Source: Pontederia crassipes (lineage: Eukaryota > Streptophyta > Magnoliopsida > Commelinales > Pontederiaceae). Taken from it: a stretch of DNA of 64,000 nucleotides. Position numbers and translations under genes: made by a program. The DNA is taken from positions 46,837,353-46,901,352 of the forward strand of contig CM060198.1 in assembly GCA_030549335.1 (NCBI GenBank). The letters are read 5' to 3'. Every line of letters starts with the position of its first letter. The first letter of the stretch is position 1. This document shows positions 1 through 11,565 of this stretch, piece after piece. The notes beneath the pieces were generated by a model, which saw only the letters and a list, made by a program, of their open reading frames with translations, made no database searches and was not told where the DNA came from.

Positions 1-398
1 GTTATTGAAAATTCTGTACCAAGTAGTGCATTGTAGTACAAATAAGGTATATGCAAGGAGAAATCACATGTTATATTACTGAATCTTATACATGGACATT
101 GTTTTTGCATTTTAGATTGTCATTCAATATAAATGTATTGTTGAATCCTAATATAGGGGTGGACCACTGCCGCTTTAAAGGAAAACCTTTTTTTCTTTGA
201 GGGGAAAGGAAAACTTTTATTCCTTGTCAGTAATGTTATTGTGTGTCTGCCTGTGTCCATGAACAGCTAATAATAACAGCAACAGAAAACTCTAGACATT
301 TTGTATGTTTTGTCAATGTTTTCTTCACAGTTTGGTTTTAGAGGTATCAATTGTTCATGATATTTATTAGGTTTCTGTTAATCACTGTTCTTTTTCAG
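1..398 (+). other. Intron of the symplekin gene, no coding sequence seen
   Basis: This AT-rich, T-tract-rich stretch ends in a pyrimidine run followed by the AG acceptor at 397-398, where the first readable symplekin exon begins. I see no exon of the gene in it, so the earlier exons and the start codon lie before the window. Confidence 0.7.
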
Positions 399-2698
399 GG
401 ATCTACACAAGCTGGCCCTTCCCTCGCTCCAGCCGAAGTGTTGATTGCCATTCATGGGATTGATCCTGATAAAGATGGGATACCTCTGAAAAAGGCATCT
501 ACTTCTGCAACATGTTTCTTCTACCCTCTCAAACAAATTTCTATTCTGGATGTGCTTATAAGCTGAAATTTGTATTCTGCAGGTTATGGATGCCTGCTCT
601 GCTTGTTTTGAACAGAAGAAGGTGTTCACTCAACAAGTATTGGCAAAAGTCTTGAATCAATTGGTTTGTGCCCATTGGAACTTATATTCATGCCCACCAC
701 CCCCCACCCCACCCCCTCTATCTGATGAAGCATATTTTCTTCACAGGTTGAACAGATACCACTCCCTCTGTTATTTATGCGAACTGTTATACAAGCAATA
801 GGTGTATTCCCTGCATTGGTGAGTGATTGGTCATTCTTTTGCCTTGTTAACTGACTGTTGCTATATCATAATGTATTTGTAGCAAAGGTACTTGCTCATG
901 CATATCTTTTAGTGGTAAGAATCATGGCATATAGTTTTTCTTCTCCCTCTGGGGCATTAGGATAAGATCCCAGTTTTACTCAATTGTATGTGTTATGACT
1001 TATGAGCTTATATATTTGAGTATTTTTTTGTACATAGCTGGCATTTGCCAAATATGGGAATGTTTATCCTGTAATCAAGGTACCTCATTCAAAATATATG
1101 CTTCTTTGTCCAAGTCAAATAACTTTCCAAATAGTTATCAGGTATGAACAAGCAGTTCTATTTTAAAATGTTGGAATTGGCCTTCTTGGGCATATGAATG
1201 CAAGTGTCAATAAAGTATCACTGTCATGTTAAAGGTTTCCGTGGCATCTTTAACCGTACTAGCATGTCAGATATATATATATATATATGTGGTCCGATTG
1301 AAAGACTTGTCATCTTTTTTTTGTCGGTTGTCTGTATTCCTCATCTCACATACCCTTGCATTTCTTAGTTGTCTCATTAGTTTGTTGTGTCTGGTTGATA
1401 TTGTTTGTTCTCTGTTTTGTTTACTACTTGTATTATTTATTGCTGCTGCTTTGTAGGTGGAGTTTGTGATGGACATTCTTTCACGTCTCATAAATAAGCA
1501 GGTACTTTTCCTGTGATAATGTGGTGATTTTCTTAATAACATTCTTAAAGAAGTTAGTTAAGAAATGTAGGTTTAAGATAAGAAACCTTTTGGTTTTAGC
1601 AATGTCATGCATTTTTTTAATATTAATGCAGATATGGAAATACCCAAAGTTGTGGGTGGGATTCTTGAAATGTGCCATCCAGACAATGCCTCAGTCCTTC
1701 ACTGTTTTACTACAGGTTTCTCTGCTCTTTTAGCTTACCTTTCTGAATTTCTCTTTTGACGTTGAGTCCCTGTATGTTCATCCTAGCTTCATCTCATCAA
1801 TGTGAACTGCCTTTAAAAAAATTCTCATCAATGTGAACGTGTTAACTGATTGTATGAGATACTGAGAAGGGCAAGAGTTGATTTTGACTTAGAAGGCCAG
1901 TCTCACATTGTTTTTTTTTTTACCAGGCAATATCATCTTGGATTACCGTATCTCCTCTCTATTTAAATGTCCAATTTGTATGTGAATTTTTTCCTCAACT
2001 ACACTTAGTGGGATAAACTCCGCCTATATTTTATAGCCGGTCCCAAGCCCGGATAAAGGAGGAGAGTTGTGTTAGGCCCCGACAGCCAGCATAAAATCCT
2101 GTCGAATCTTATGAACATGGATCAACGAATGAGTGGAATGACGTCGTATGATCCATGTAACCGACCCCACCTAGTGGGATAAGGTTTTGTTGTTGTTGTA
2201 CACTTAGTGGGATAAGGCTTTGTTGTTATTGTTATTGTTGTTGTAATCCTATTGGCATTTCCAACTTCAAGTTGCACCATTATGGAATCATTTTGTATAC
2301 AGTACCTTTTTTCATTTTGGTGTGGTTGCTTTTTTGTCTCAAATAAACTGAAAAATATGCAACGTTTCTCTGTTCGTCAGTTGCCAGCTGCACAACTTGA
2401 ACAAGCATTGACAAAAAATCCTATTCTTAAAGCCCCTTTGGTCGAGCATGCTAGTCAGTCAAGCATACGTTCAACATTGCCCAGGTATGTGCATTTTTCT
2501 TCCTTCGCATCTGGTATCAGATGGTGGTAGCTAAATATATGTACTTGCTTTAGGTCTACATTGGTTGTGTTGGGACTTGTACAAGATCCACCACCTCCTG
2601 TCCCGGTGCAGGCAAGCAGCCAGACTCAGGCTGTAGACACAAGCAGCTCTGCTGCAGATGACACCGATGTAACTCAAGAGTCTACTCCTGCCAGCTGA
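399..2698 (+). CDS. Symplekin, C-terminal part (mRNA 3'-end processing scaffold)
   Basis: Symplekin (Pta1 in yeast, ESP4/TANG1 in Arabidopsis) is a nuclear scaffold that holds together the cleavage and polyadenylation factors. Seven exons are readable: 399-494, 583-663, 747-818, 1457-1501, 1632-1715, 2381-2484 and 2554-2698. They join in one open frame of 209 codons plus the stop (tga 2696-2698). The product shows the conserved symplekin C-terminal domain: [14 protein letters not shown], then [14 protein letters not shown], then [14 protein letters not shown], then [10 protein letters not shown], and a short Ser/Thr/Gln-rich tail. The first exon here starts in phase 0 after the AG at 397-398. 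All introns begin with GT except 495-582, which begins GC. The 5' part of the gene is outside the window. The 1716-2380 intron carries a small retroelement. Domain assignment is from family knowledge; I cannot tell which symplekin paralogue this is. Confidence 0.9.
2017..2199 (+). mobile_element. Short RTE-LINE derivative (head plus tail only)
   Basis: This 183-bp insertion in a symplekin intron consists of the first ~120 bp of the RTE LINE seen at 22.1 and 48.6 kb, joined to its last ~70 bp and a TTG-repeat tail. It is flanked by a 16-bp target-site duplication, acacttagtgggataa, at 2001-2016 and 2200-2215. The right-hand duplication is itself the 3' end of an older RTE copy, so the element landed in a relic of its own family. 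Confidence 0.85.
2200..2243 (+). repeat. Relic of an RTE LINE 3' end
   Basis: The words cttagtgggataaggctttg and an imperfect TTG/TTA run match the last ~45 bp of the RTE LINE. This is a severely 5'-truncated copy, older than the insertion at 2017-2199 that used it as a target. Confidence 0.65.
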
Positions 2699-3240
2699 CG
2701 CACAAGTTAAAATTCATATTGTACATGCCGGGATCCCAAGATCTTGTCACTGAACGTGGTGACTAGATGTCCGACCAAGAATCTGGAGTACCAAGTGACA
2801 TGCTTGTTTGGCGTAACATATCACTTGCCTGAAATTTCAGGTGGTCCTGTATATTCTCGATGCGAAGAACACCGTTCTTGAATAGAATTGAAGATCAATT
2901 CGAGCTGTAACATATTGCAATTGTATCCAACAACTTGTAATCACCTTATGGGGGCATTTCTGACATAGGCAGGTGGTAATGGCCAGAAGTGCGTTGCAAG
3001 CGGTTCAACAGGTTAGTTAATGAAATTCTTTGTACTCCCGTCGTGGGTGAAAAATGTGTGAGGGCAAATTCATGTGCAGTTTTCCAGCCAACAGCAGGAC
3101 TAATCTTTTCAGCATGAATACTGATGAACGAACTTGTAACCTTACACGATGTTGACCAGACGATTACTTTTGTGGTTTTGACCAATATAGTATAACTAAT
3201 TGGATAGTTTTCAAACTCTTATTTGTATTCATGATCTTGT
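2699..3240 (+). other. Symplekin 3' UTR and downstream spacer
   Basis: Sequence following the symplekin stop codon. No further domain, RNA gene or repeat is visible. The transcript end cannot be placed from sequence alone. Confidence 0.4.
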
Positions 3241-3465
3241 ATGGCCCTGAGTTTCTGTTTGCAAGGTCTTCCATATGAACATTTGCCTTGTGAAGCACAA
3301 GAAGAGAAGAAAAAGGCTGCTTTGGAGTACACTGAGAACAGGTTAAGAACTGATCACTTCTTTTGGAGCATGATGCTTAATCGAATTAAGCCCGTGGACA
3401 GATTCAATAACGGCCCCTGCGGCAGGATGCTTCGCTTAGCATGGCACAAGTACGAGACGGCGTGA
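3241..3465 (+). other. Unrecognised 74-codon reading frame, possible gene scrap
   Basis: An open frame with balanced amino-acid composition and higher GC than the AT-rich spacer around it. It contains EAQEEKKKAALEYTENRL and a Cys/Arg-containing C terminus. I recognise no family. It may be a relic exon, a part of the symplekin 3' region, or chance. No splice context or upstream gene supports it. Confidence 0.2.
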
Positions 3466-5528
3466 TCCGTGGTTTGATGGTGTGACAGTCTTAATGAAAT
3501 AGGTAGAACACTTGATATAGAACACTTGTTCCTTATGATTTAATTAGTTTAGCAACTATAGTTTATAGTCATTAATCATACGATTTGACAACAAACGTAG
3601 TATGCTAAATGAATAATTAAATTTGTTTGACATAAGATAATTTGTTGAAATTAGTGGCAAACATTTTTTTTATAATTGCATTGATGATGATTGATATATT
3701 TCTCTTGTATTAGATATTTTGACCCTGAACTCTACAATAGTCTCACGTATTTCACTACTACTACATTTTGTAGCTTGATTTTCGTTCTTTTATTTGTTAA
3801 TTATACAACCATATAGTTCTGCCCTTACACCTTTCTTGGGACTGGTCAAATCCCCTCGCCCTCCACTCCACCCTTTTATTTTCTAATAAAAAATAACAAA
3901 AATTGTAATAAAAAAGAAAATGTATCTCTAATTGTTCGTATTAAGACAATTGAGAAGTCTTTATTATACTTAATCAGTTTCCCGTCAAAATAAATGATGA
4001 AATTAATATGAACATAGCCTTTTCAAGGGAGAAAAAAAAAAATGAAACCACAAACTATCCATCTCATTGTCATCAGCATCACTGCACCTATTTTGCGACT
4101 GTAAAAGCTACTTCAGTTGAAGACCATTTTTGTATTTGTTTTGTTTGGAGTCACAGAAGGGGGTTCATCATATTTGGACCAAAAAAACCATGATTTTAAG
4201 AGAGTTCTTTGCGTATTTTTTTTCCTGAATAATGAGAGTAAATAAAAAACATAACTAAATAAAAAAATAAAAAAATAGACAAATAAAACATATGAAAATT
4301 AAACGTCCACATAAAACATGGTTAAATTTAAATCATAAATCGATCATTTTTTTAAAAAAAGTTAAAAGACTTACATTAGTCATCAAATTCACAATGCCAA
4401 TTCATTTTCCAAGCAAGTATCCAAACAAATATTGACAATAAACATATCAGAAGCTTTTAAATATGAAAATACTCTATAATAATAATAGTTGTAAAAAAAT
4501 CATGCAGAAATACAAATATAATATAAATACAATTAATTGCATATATTTCTTAAAATAATTTATTTAATTGCAATTAAATATTCACACAATTAAAAATAAA
4601 TCTAAATAATAAAAGGTAAATTTTTTAAAAAAGATATGAGAAAAATACTAAAAGATGGTAAGATAACAATTCTGAATAGCTAATTATTATTAAGAATGAT
4701 AAAAAAAAGTAGTGCAGCTAATAAGATAGATTATATAAATGTGATCTATATTTAAAATATAATAAAAAAATACAAAAATAAAATTAACCATATTTAATTA
4801 TTATATAAAAATAATAAAAAGTATATTCAACAAAACTAGTAAAATTTTAATATATATATATATATATATACATAATAATTTCTAAGGAATCTTTTTTCAT
4901 ATTTTACTCGATCACTTACATTATCGTAATTCATTTTGCAAAAATTTCCTATCTTTCAATCAAACTACGTTACTTACACCTATCTATATAGATCTAACTT
5001 AACTCACCGTAAGATAGGTGCATTAAAGGCCAAAGAATCCATTTGATTTAATTTAAAACAAAATTTCCCATTTAAATAAAACGAGCTACAAAGAACAAGC
5101 ATTATGAACAATCCTAAACAAATATGATGAAAGAAGAGCACAGAAATAATTGGATTTTCCATACAACGTTCACAGGATTAAAAGTGAATCGCAAACAAAG
5201 CATGCAGCCCTTGCAAATTTTTAATTGTCCATGCCATGTATTTTTCGACCCAAAAACATATGATATTTGATTAACAGAACCAGGTGTTCACCAATCCGAC
5301 CCGTCATATGCCAGATCGGTTCAGACCAACGTTTGTCAAGTATGAAATGAAAAACCCTAACTTGAGACACCCGACTATCCAGTTGATTTTATTTTTTTAT
5401 TTTTTTTATTGAACTTTAAGTCTATAGTTGATTTAAAAATTTAAAATATTTTAAGTATAAAAATGATATTTACATATTGGAAAACTTAATTTATTCTCTA
5501 AAATAAATATTAAATAATAGTTTATATT

Positions 5529-5591
<63 letters not shown>

Positions 5592-5754
5592 AGCTTGACG
5601 GTTTCAAACTTCTATCCTTTAATAATTGTTATTTCTTGCATTTTTTTTGAATTTTTTTGCATTCTTTCATTATCTCTCCTATTAATAGATGTCTCTACTA
5701 TTTGTACCATTCTCTTAATAGGTAATCTTATCATCAATTCGTTATCTAGTTTTA
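3466..5754. other. AT-rich intergenic spacer
   Basis: Strongly AT-rich DNA with many short A and T runs and no convincing coding frame. A (TA)n run of about 10 units lies near 4851-4870, and a longer one near 5531-5586. Nothing else is assignable. Confidence 0.6.
5531..5586. repeat. (TA)n microsatellite
   Basis: Uninterrupted TA dinucleotide run of about 27 units. Confidence 0.95.
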
Positions 5755-6925
5755 ATGCTATACTTTCTACGTGATTTTCTCAAAACACGTTCTACCAAGT
5801 TGTTCTCATATATACTCAATGTTTATCTCGTAACTTATGCATGTGGGAGTAATCCAAGGCATGTGGACTTGCGTAGGATATTGTCCGCTTTAATCCTCGG
5901 CCCGCAGAAATTTCTCAAAACGTGTCCTATCAAGGCCATGTTCTCGTATATACCCAACATCTCTTTCGTGACTTATACGTGTGAGAATAATTCAAGGCAT
6001 GCCTCATGCATCCTTCTCCTCTTAGGGGACTTAACATCCTCGTTGAGTGATCACACCTCATGCAATCCTCATTTAATGATCGCACCCCACCATGCACAGA
6101 GGTTTACGTGAAGTGACTCTGATACCATATGTAACATTCTTGGATTTGTGTAGAATATTGTTTGCTCTAGGCCTCGTCTTGTATGGTTTTCTCAAAACAC
6201 GTTCTACCAAGTCAAGGTCATGTTTCCATATATATCTAACATCTCTCTCACGACTTATGCATGTGGGACTAATTCAAGGCATGCCTCATGCATCTTTCTC
6301 TCTTTAGGGGACTCAACGTCATCGACCCGCATGGTTTTCTCAAAATGCATTCTACCAAGTCAATGTCATGTTTCCATATATATCCAACATCTTTCTCGTG
6401 ACTTATGGATATGAGGCTAATCCAAGACATGCCTCATGCATCATTCTCCCTTTAGGGGACTCAATGTCCTCGTTGAGTGATCGCACCCCACCATGCACAG
6501 AGGTTCACGTGGAGTGACTCTGATACCATATGTAACATTCTTGGACTTGCGTAGCATATTATCCGTTATGGGCCTCGGCTCGCACGATTTTCTCAAAACG
6601 CATCCTACCAAGCCAACGTCATGTTCCCATATATATCAGCATCTCTTCCGTGACTTATGCACATGGGACTAATCCAAGGCATGCCTCATGCATCCTTTCC
6701 CTCCTTAGGGGACTCAATGTCCACATGTAGTGGCTCTGATACCATATGTAACATTTTTGGACTTGCGTAGGATATTGTCCTCTCTGGGCTTCGGCTTGTA
6801 CGGTTTTATCAAAATGCGTCATAGCAGGCCAAGACCATATTCTCATATATACCTAGCATCTCTCTCATGACTTATGTATATGGGATTAATCCAAGGCATG
6901 CCTCATGTATCACTCGTATGATTTC
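5755..6925 (-). repeat. Tandem array of LTR-like units with tRNA-Met-type primer sites
   Basis: Imperfect units repeat the landmarks tgtaacattcttggacttgc (at 6130, 6531 and 6747 with small changes), ttctcaaaac, catatatac.caacatctc and ggcatgcctcatgcatc. Just left of three unit starts is tctgatacca, the complement of the tRNA-iMet primer site tggtatcaga. Read on the - strand this is LTR end followed by primer site, repeated three to four times with spacings of about 400 and 216 bp. I infer collapsed or tandemly recombined copies of a small LTR (TRIM-like) element. No protein is coded. Confidence 0.6.
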
Positions 6926-8790
6926 ATATAATCCCAAATCATGAGGTACGTTTTCTACAAAAGAAGTATCATCTCTGACTAGAGGTACCATATTGTCCCG
7001 TAGGATATCATATCATCCCTGCCAAAGAACATATATTGTCTTGTAGGATATCATACATCCCATGAAAATGGAATACCTTCCCTATATAAGACATATAATC
7101 TTGACAGAGGAAATGCAAATGCATGACAAATAAGATGTCTATGCATAACTCAATCATATCATATCATTGGAAACATGTATCTTATAATTTCATCGATCAT
7201 TCTTTCTTAGTCATGTAGAATATGTACTCATGTTAAGTAATGTTTCAAAGGCACAATATAAGCTATAACAATGATGAGTTACCTTCAGTGTACCTTAGTA
7301 CACTATGAACTTGTGAGGTGTTGAAAACATCATGCAGAACAATTACTAAACATGTGATATTAATACAATTCTAATTTTTGCATCGAAATAGACTTTATGA
7401 AGTCTAATCCTCTGAAAAATTCCCATTTAAGATCTATTGTATAGGGGGCTTTACAAATTTCATCAATACAATTATATTCTTCACCTTCCCAGTCTGTTGA
7501 CTGATTGAGTGGTGTTAGGTGTAAAATTCATAATCTCTGTACTACTTATGATAATTAAGTAATTCCAATTTTTCATGAAACTAGACTCCCCAAGGTTTAA
7601 CCATATAAATATTATAATTTTATTGCTCATATATGGTTCTTAGAAAATTCAAAGATTTGTCTCTGTTCTCTTCCACTTTTCTGTACCGAGTGATGTTTGC
7701 TTTAAAACTCACACTCTCGTTGTACATGGTATATAAAGATGATTTCACTTGATCACAAAGAGGACTTTAACATATTTAAGAATCATAAATTTCATATATT
7801 AAAGATAAGTATTTAAATTACCATAGTATTTACAATTTGGACTACTCATCACAGAGAATAGAAAGGGCGACTCGGAATAATCGATTCATAACTTTTCATA
7901 TACAAATTCTATTAGTATGATTCTAGAGCTTATGGAAATTAGACTCAATTAGGGTTCAACCTATGAAATTTCATAATTTTTAAGAACTCTAAGATGTCGA
8001 GATCATGTTGAAAACTTCCGAATAAGATTTAGTGTCTAGCAAAAATGAAACTTCATTTTGGTGAACTAAGGTTTAATCCATACCACAAGAACGTGGACAT
8101 ATAAGCACAAAGAGTTCTTCTGAATTTCATAGGGATAATTCATAAGAAAGAAGTAATCAACTTACCTAGATGAGAACCCCCAAGAAATTCCTTGAATTTA
8201 AAGTTGGTTTCTCTCACTTTTCCACTCTTGCTTCTTTCGTAGGGTTTTCGATTTGGGGTCCTCCAAGTAAAAAATGGCCAGGTGAAGGAATGAATGGATA
8301 GATGTATATCCATGGGTGAACCAACTTAGTAAGGTTGATTATAGTGTACTTCCTCTTTTGCCCTTTAAGTTGGCCTTATTTACATCTAAAATCATTTAAG
8401 TAAATGGTTTGTCCTCTTCCAATATTTATTTTATTTATTTAAGACATTACATGTAAATAAGAAAGTACCCTCCCCCTCCATTTGGATTCAAAGAAAATAT
8501 TTTAAAAAATGAATTCCCAAAGATTCAAAATCTAATTTTTTGTCCGAAGAACAAAATCGATCGTTTTTCTAATTTTTCGATTTTGCATTATCATTTAACC
8601 TAACTAAGACTTTACCTAAAAATTATTAAAACATACTTTCATATATAGGAACAATCACCGAGACTTTAATTTTCAAAATTCTAATATTTTCGAAAAGTCA
8701 TTTTTCCTTGTCATTAGTCATTTGTTATCAATTTCAGGTGTTGGATTCTTTGAAGTTGATGAACATATACTAACACATTTCATTCATATA
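6926..8790. other. Repetitive, non-coding sequence of unassigned LTR-element type
   Basis: The stretch has no usable reading frame. It contains repeated phrases such as a(a/c)tagactc followed by aggtttaacc or agggttcaacc, near 7578 and 7930, typical of decayed plant LTR sequence. I could not define element ends or target duplications. Confidence 0.35.
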
Positions 8791-8795
8791 ATATT

Positions 8796-9602
8796 TGTTG
8801 GAATTTGAAAGTTTCAAATTTCAAATATATTACTTTGTGAACATTGAAAAATGTGTTCATACTAATTAGTTAAGTATGAAATATAACATTACATTTTTTC
8901 ATCAATGAAGTGTTACAATATTGAATGAAAAGACATATTCTCATGTGTTATAAGTGAAATGGTGTCATGAATGAGTTATCTCATTAATGAAAGGATATTC
9001 TTAGATGAAAAGTCGTATCACTTCATAAATGAAGAGATGTTCACATTTGAATAGTTGTGTTCATATTTCAAGAGTTATATTCACACTTAAATAGATGCAT
9101 TATTTCATCATAAGATGTGTTCCTTGATATGTGTTCACATACCAATAGATGCGTCCTTTCATCACAAGGTGTGCCCTTATATGAAAAAGAATTAAGTGAA
9201 CCCTTTCATTAATACATGTGTCTTTTAGACGAAAAGACACTAGACACATCCTTTCATGAAGTATCCTTTCAAGCCTATAAGTAGACTTCCCCTACTTGCA
9301 TTTTCAATCAATCGAAAGTAATTGCAAGTGATGAGAAGCAATGAACATGCGATGAGTACTATTTATACAACACATGAAAATGCATTCAAGTTATTGCAAA
9401 TTATTAGAATAAGAGACTGAGTTCTTCAATAATTGTCAGTTGGCAAAGTCGATGACTTCGTTGTATCCTGAGAGTATTATTATCGTGAACCCAATAACAA
9501 ACTTCGTGTGGGGACAAATAATTCTTTAAAGATAGCGATCCGTCATGCCTCGAAGTTTTGATTTTTATTTCTTCTCTTTCCATCTACCCACTATTTCCAA
9601 CA
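8796..9602 (+). repeat. Left LTR of the 8.8-14.0 kb element
   Basis: 807 bp, matching 13223-14032 along its whole length with scattered substitutions and small indels. It begins tgttgg and ends ccaaca. Confidence 0.9.
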
Positions 9603-10140
9603 ATTTTAGAGAATTATTTTGTTGTGATGGTTAAAGAAATTGATGCTACCTACAAGAGATGGATCAAAAGTATGTGAAAATTCATTCAATTTGATTATAT
9701 GAATTTCATCAATTGAAGTACGCTTTCGTATTCATTTTTACTCTTAAAATATGATTTGACATTCTTTCTTTTTTAGTATTTTGAACATTACTATGATAAA
9801 TGTTCTGGATCTTGTTTCTTGTTCTAAATCACAAATTCGATGTTTCTTGTTCTAAATCACAATTTCTTCTCTTTCCATCTACCCACTATTTCCAACAATT
9901 TTAGAGAATTATTTTGTTGTGATGGTTAAAGAAATGATGCTACCTACAAGAGATGGATCAAAAGTACGTGAAAATTCATTCAATTTGATTATATGAATTT
10001 CATCAATTGAAGTACGCTTTCGTATTCATTTTTACTCTTAAAATATGATTTGACATTCTTTCTTTTTTAGTATTTTGAACATTACTATGATAAATGTTCT
10101 GGATCTTGTTTCTTGTTCTAAATCACAAATTCGATGTTGT
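9568..10140 (+). repeat. Tandem duplication of ~295 bp across the LTR/interior junction
   Basis: The sequence starting ttcttctctttccatctacc at about 9568 recurs at about 9863 almost unchanged. It covers the last ~35 bp of the left LTR and the first ~250 bp of the interior. A 1-bp indel (gaaattgatg versus gaaatgatg) separates the copies. Confidence 0.9.
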
Positions 10141-10544
10141 GTTTTGAACTTATTTGAGTTATATGCTGAGAAAAGAAGTGATATGTCAATATATGTATTT
10201 AAACTATTTAAATCACATTTTGTATGTGATGATGATTTTTATTCGATTGTATCTTTTAATGAGTCTCTCGAATGTGCCTTTGGTTTCTCGAAATTTGTTT
10301 ACTTCAAATTTTATGTGACTAGTTAATTGATTATATCAATTAACATGTACTTAACAGTACATATATTTGAGAGTAAACTATACTTGAGGGTGTTATTGGT
10401 AAACCCCTACAAGAAAGGCAAAATGAAATTTTGTTTAATGATATTGATGGCGAATATTACGTGGGATTAGAACATGATGTTAACATGTTAAAAAATACAT
10501 GACCCTATGATTAAGGGTATTGCTCGTGAACACCTTGCGGAGAT

Positions 10545-10830
10545 AATAAAGCAAGTGTCATCTTACCTATTGATGTTACTGATAAACATCACAAAGATAG
10601 AATAGAACATGCGTCCTACATGATCACCAATTGTTCGAAAATAGAGTGATGTTACTGGTAAACATCATAAGAAAAAATAAAACATGTGCCTCTACATGTT
10701 TATCAATTGTCGAAAAATATAGTGATGTTACGAGTAAACATCACAAGAAAATAGAACATGCACTCAACATGTTCAACAAGTTATCATAAATGATATTTGT
10801 CACAAATAATATATTGGTAGACACCACAAA
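10545..10830 (+). repeat. Imperfect ~85-bp tandem repeats inside the LTR element
   Basis: The phrase gatgttact.gtaaacatcaca followed by agaa.agaacatg recurs at about 10575, 10648 and 10724, with a weaker version near 10800. Function unknown. Confidence 0.65.
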
Positions 10831-11334
10831 GAATGGAAGCATAAAATGTCACGCTTAGATGAACATCTGAACACAACGTTCACTACAAAATGCTACTAAA
10901 AAATATCTTATATTTGTATGTGAAACAAATATAAATGGACCCATAGGTGAGGGATGGAGGCAATGCAATATTGTCGGATCCATCTAAGTCTTAGAAGCTT
11001 TTGATAAAGAGATGTTACTAATAAACGTCTAAAAATGCATTTCATATAAATGCATGCTTACATGAATGATCAAAGAAAGCCTACTTAAGAATAGGCATGT
11101 GGGGGTGAACTAATAAGATTATGATATTCAACTATAGGATGTTACGATAAAAATATCCAAGAGACCCCAAAACCTTTGTGCGGTCAAAGGCAATTATGTA
11201 TTAAATTATGATAGATGAAATATCTAAAATTGCACTATTATAATTTATTATTAGATTTTAACTTTTAACCATGGTGTAATTAAATTATAATGGTGTAATT
11301 AAATTATTTCAAAATTATAATTTATTACTAGATT

Positions 11335-11565
11335 TTCGGATATAAAAATATATTTGCACTTTAAACTCTATTTGAGCTAGCAAATATAGAAAATTGTGGG
11401 TATTATCTCATTGAATATTAAAATATATTTGCATTATATACTCTATAAGAGTAAGCAAATATAAATGTTGACAAAATTGTGTGTATCAAAATTTTAAGAT
11501 ATATTTGCATAATATACTCTATGAGAGTAAGCAAATATAGATGTTGGCAAGGTATATGAATAACT
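11335..11565 (+). repeat. Three ~90-bp tandem units, each with a small inverted repeat
   Basis: Each unit carries atatatttgca, then a short spacer with ctctat.agag, then agcaaatata. The two halves can pair, so each unit could form a stem-loop. Units lie near 11345, 11427 and 11510. Confidence 0.7.

Noticed and set aside
10075..10326. 83-codon frame in the 8.8-14.0 kb element as a possible gag
   Set aside because: Phe/Ser/Cys-rich with no zinc knuckle or capsid-like pattern, and partly inside a recent duplication.
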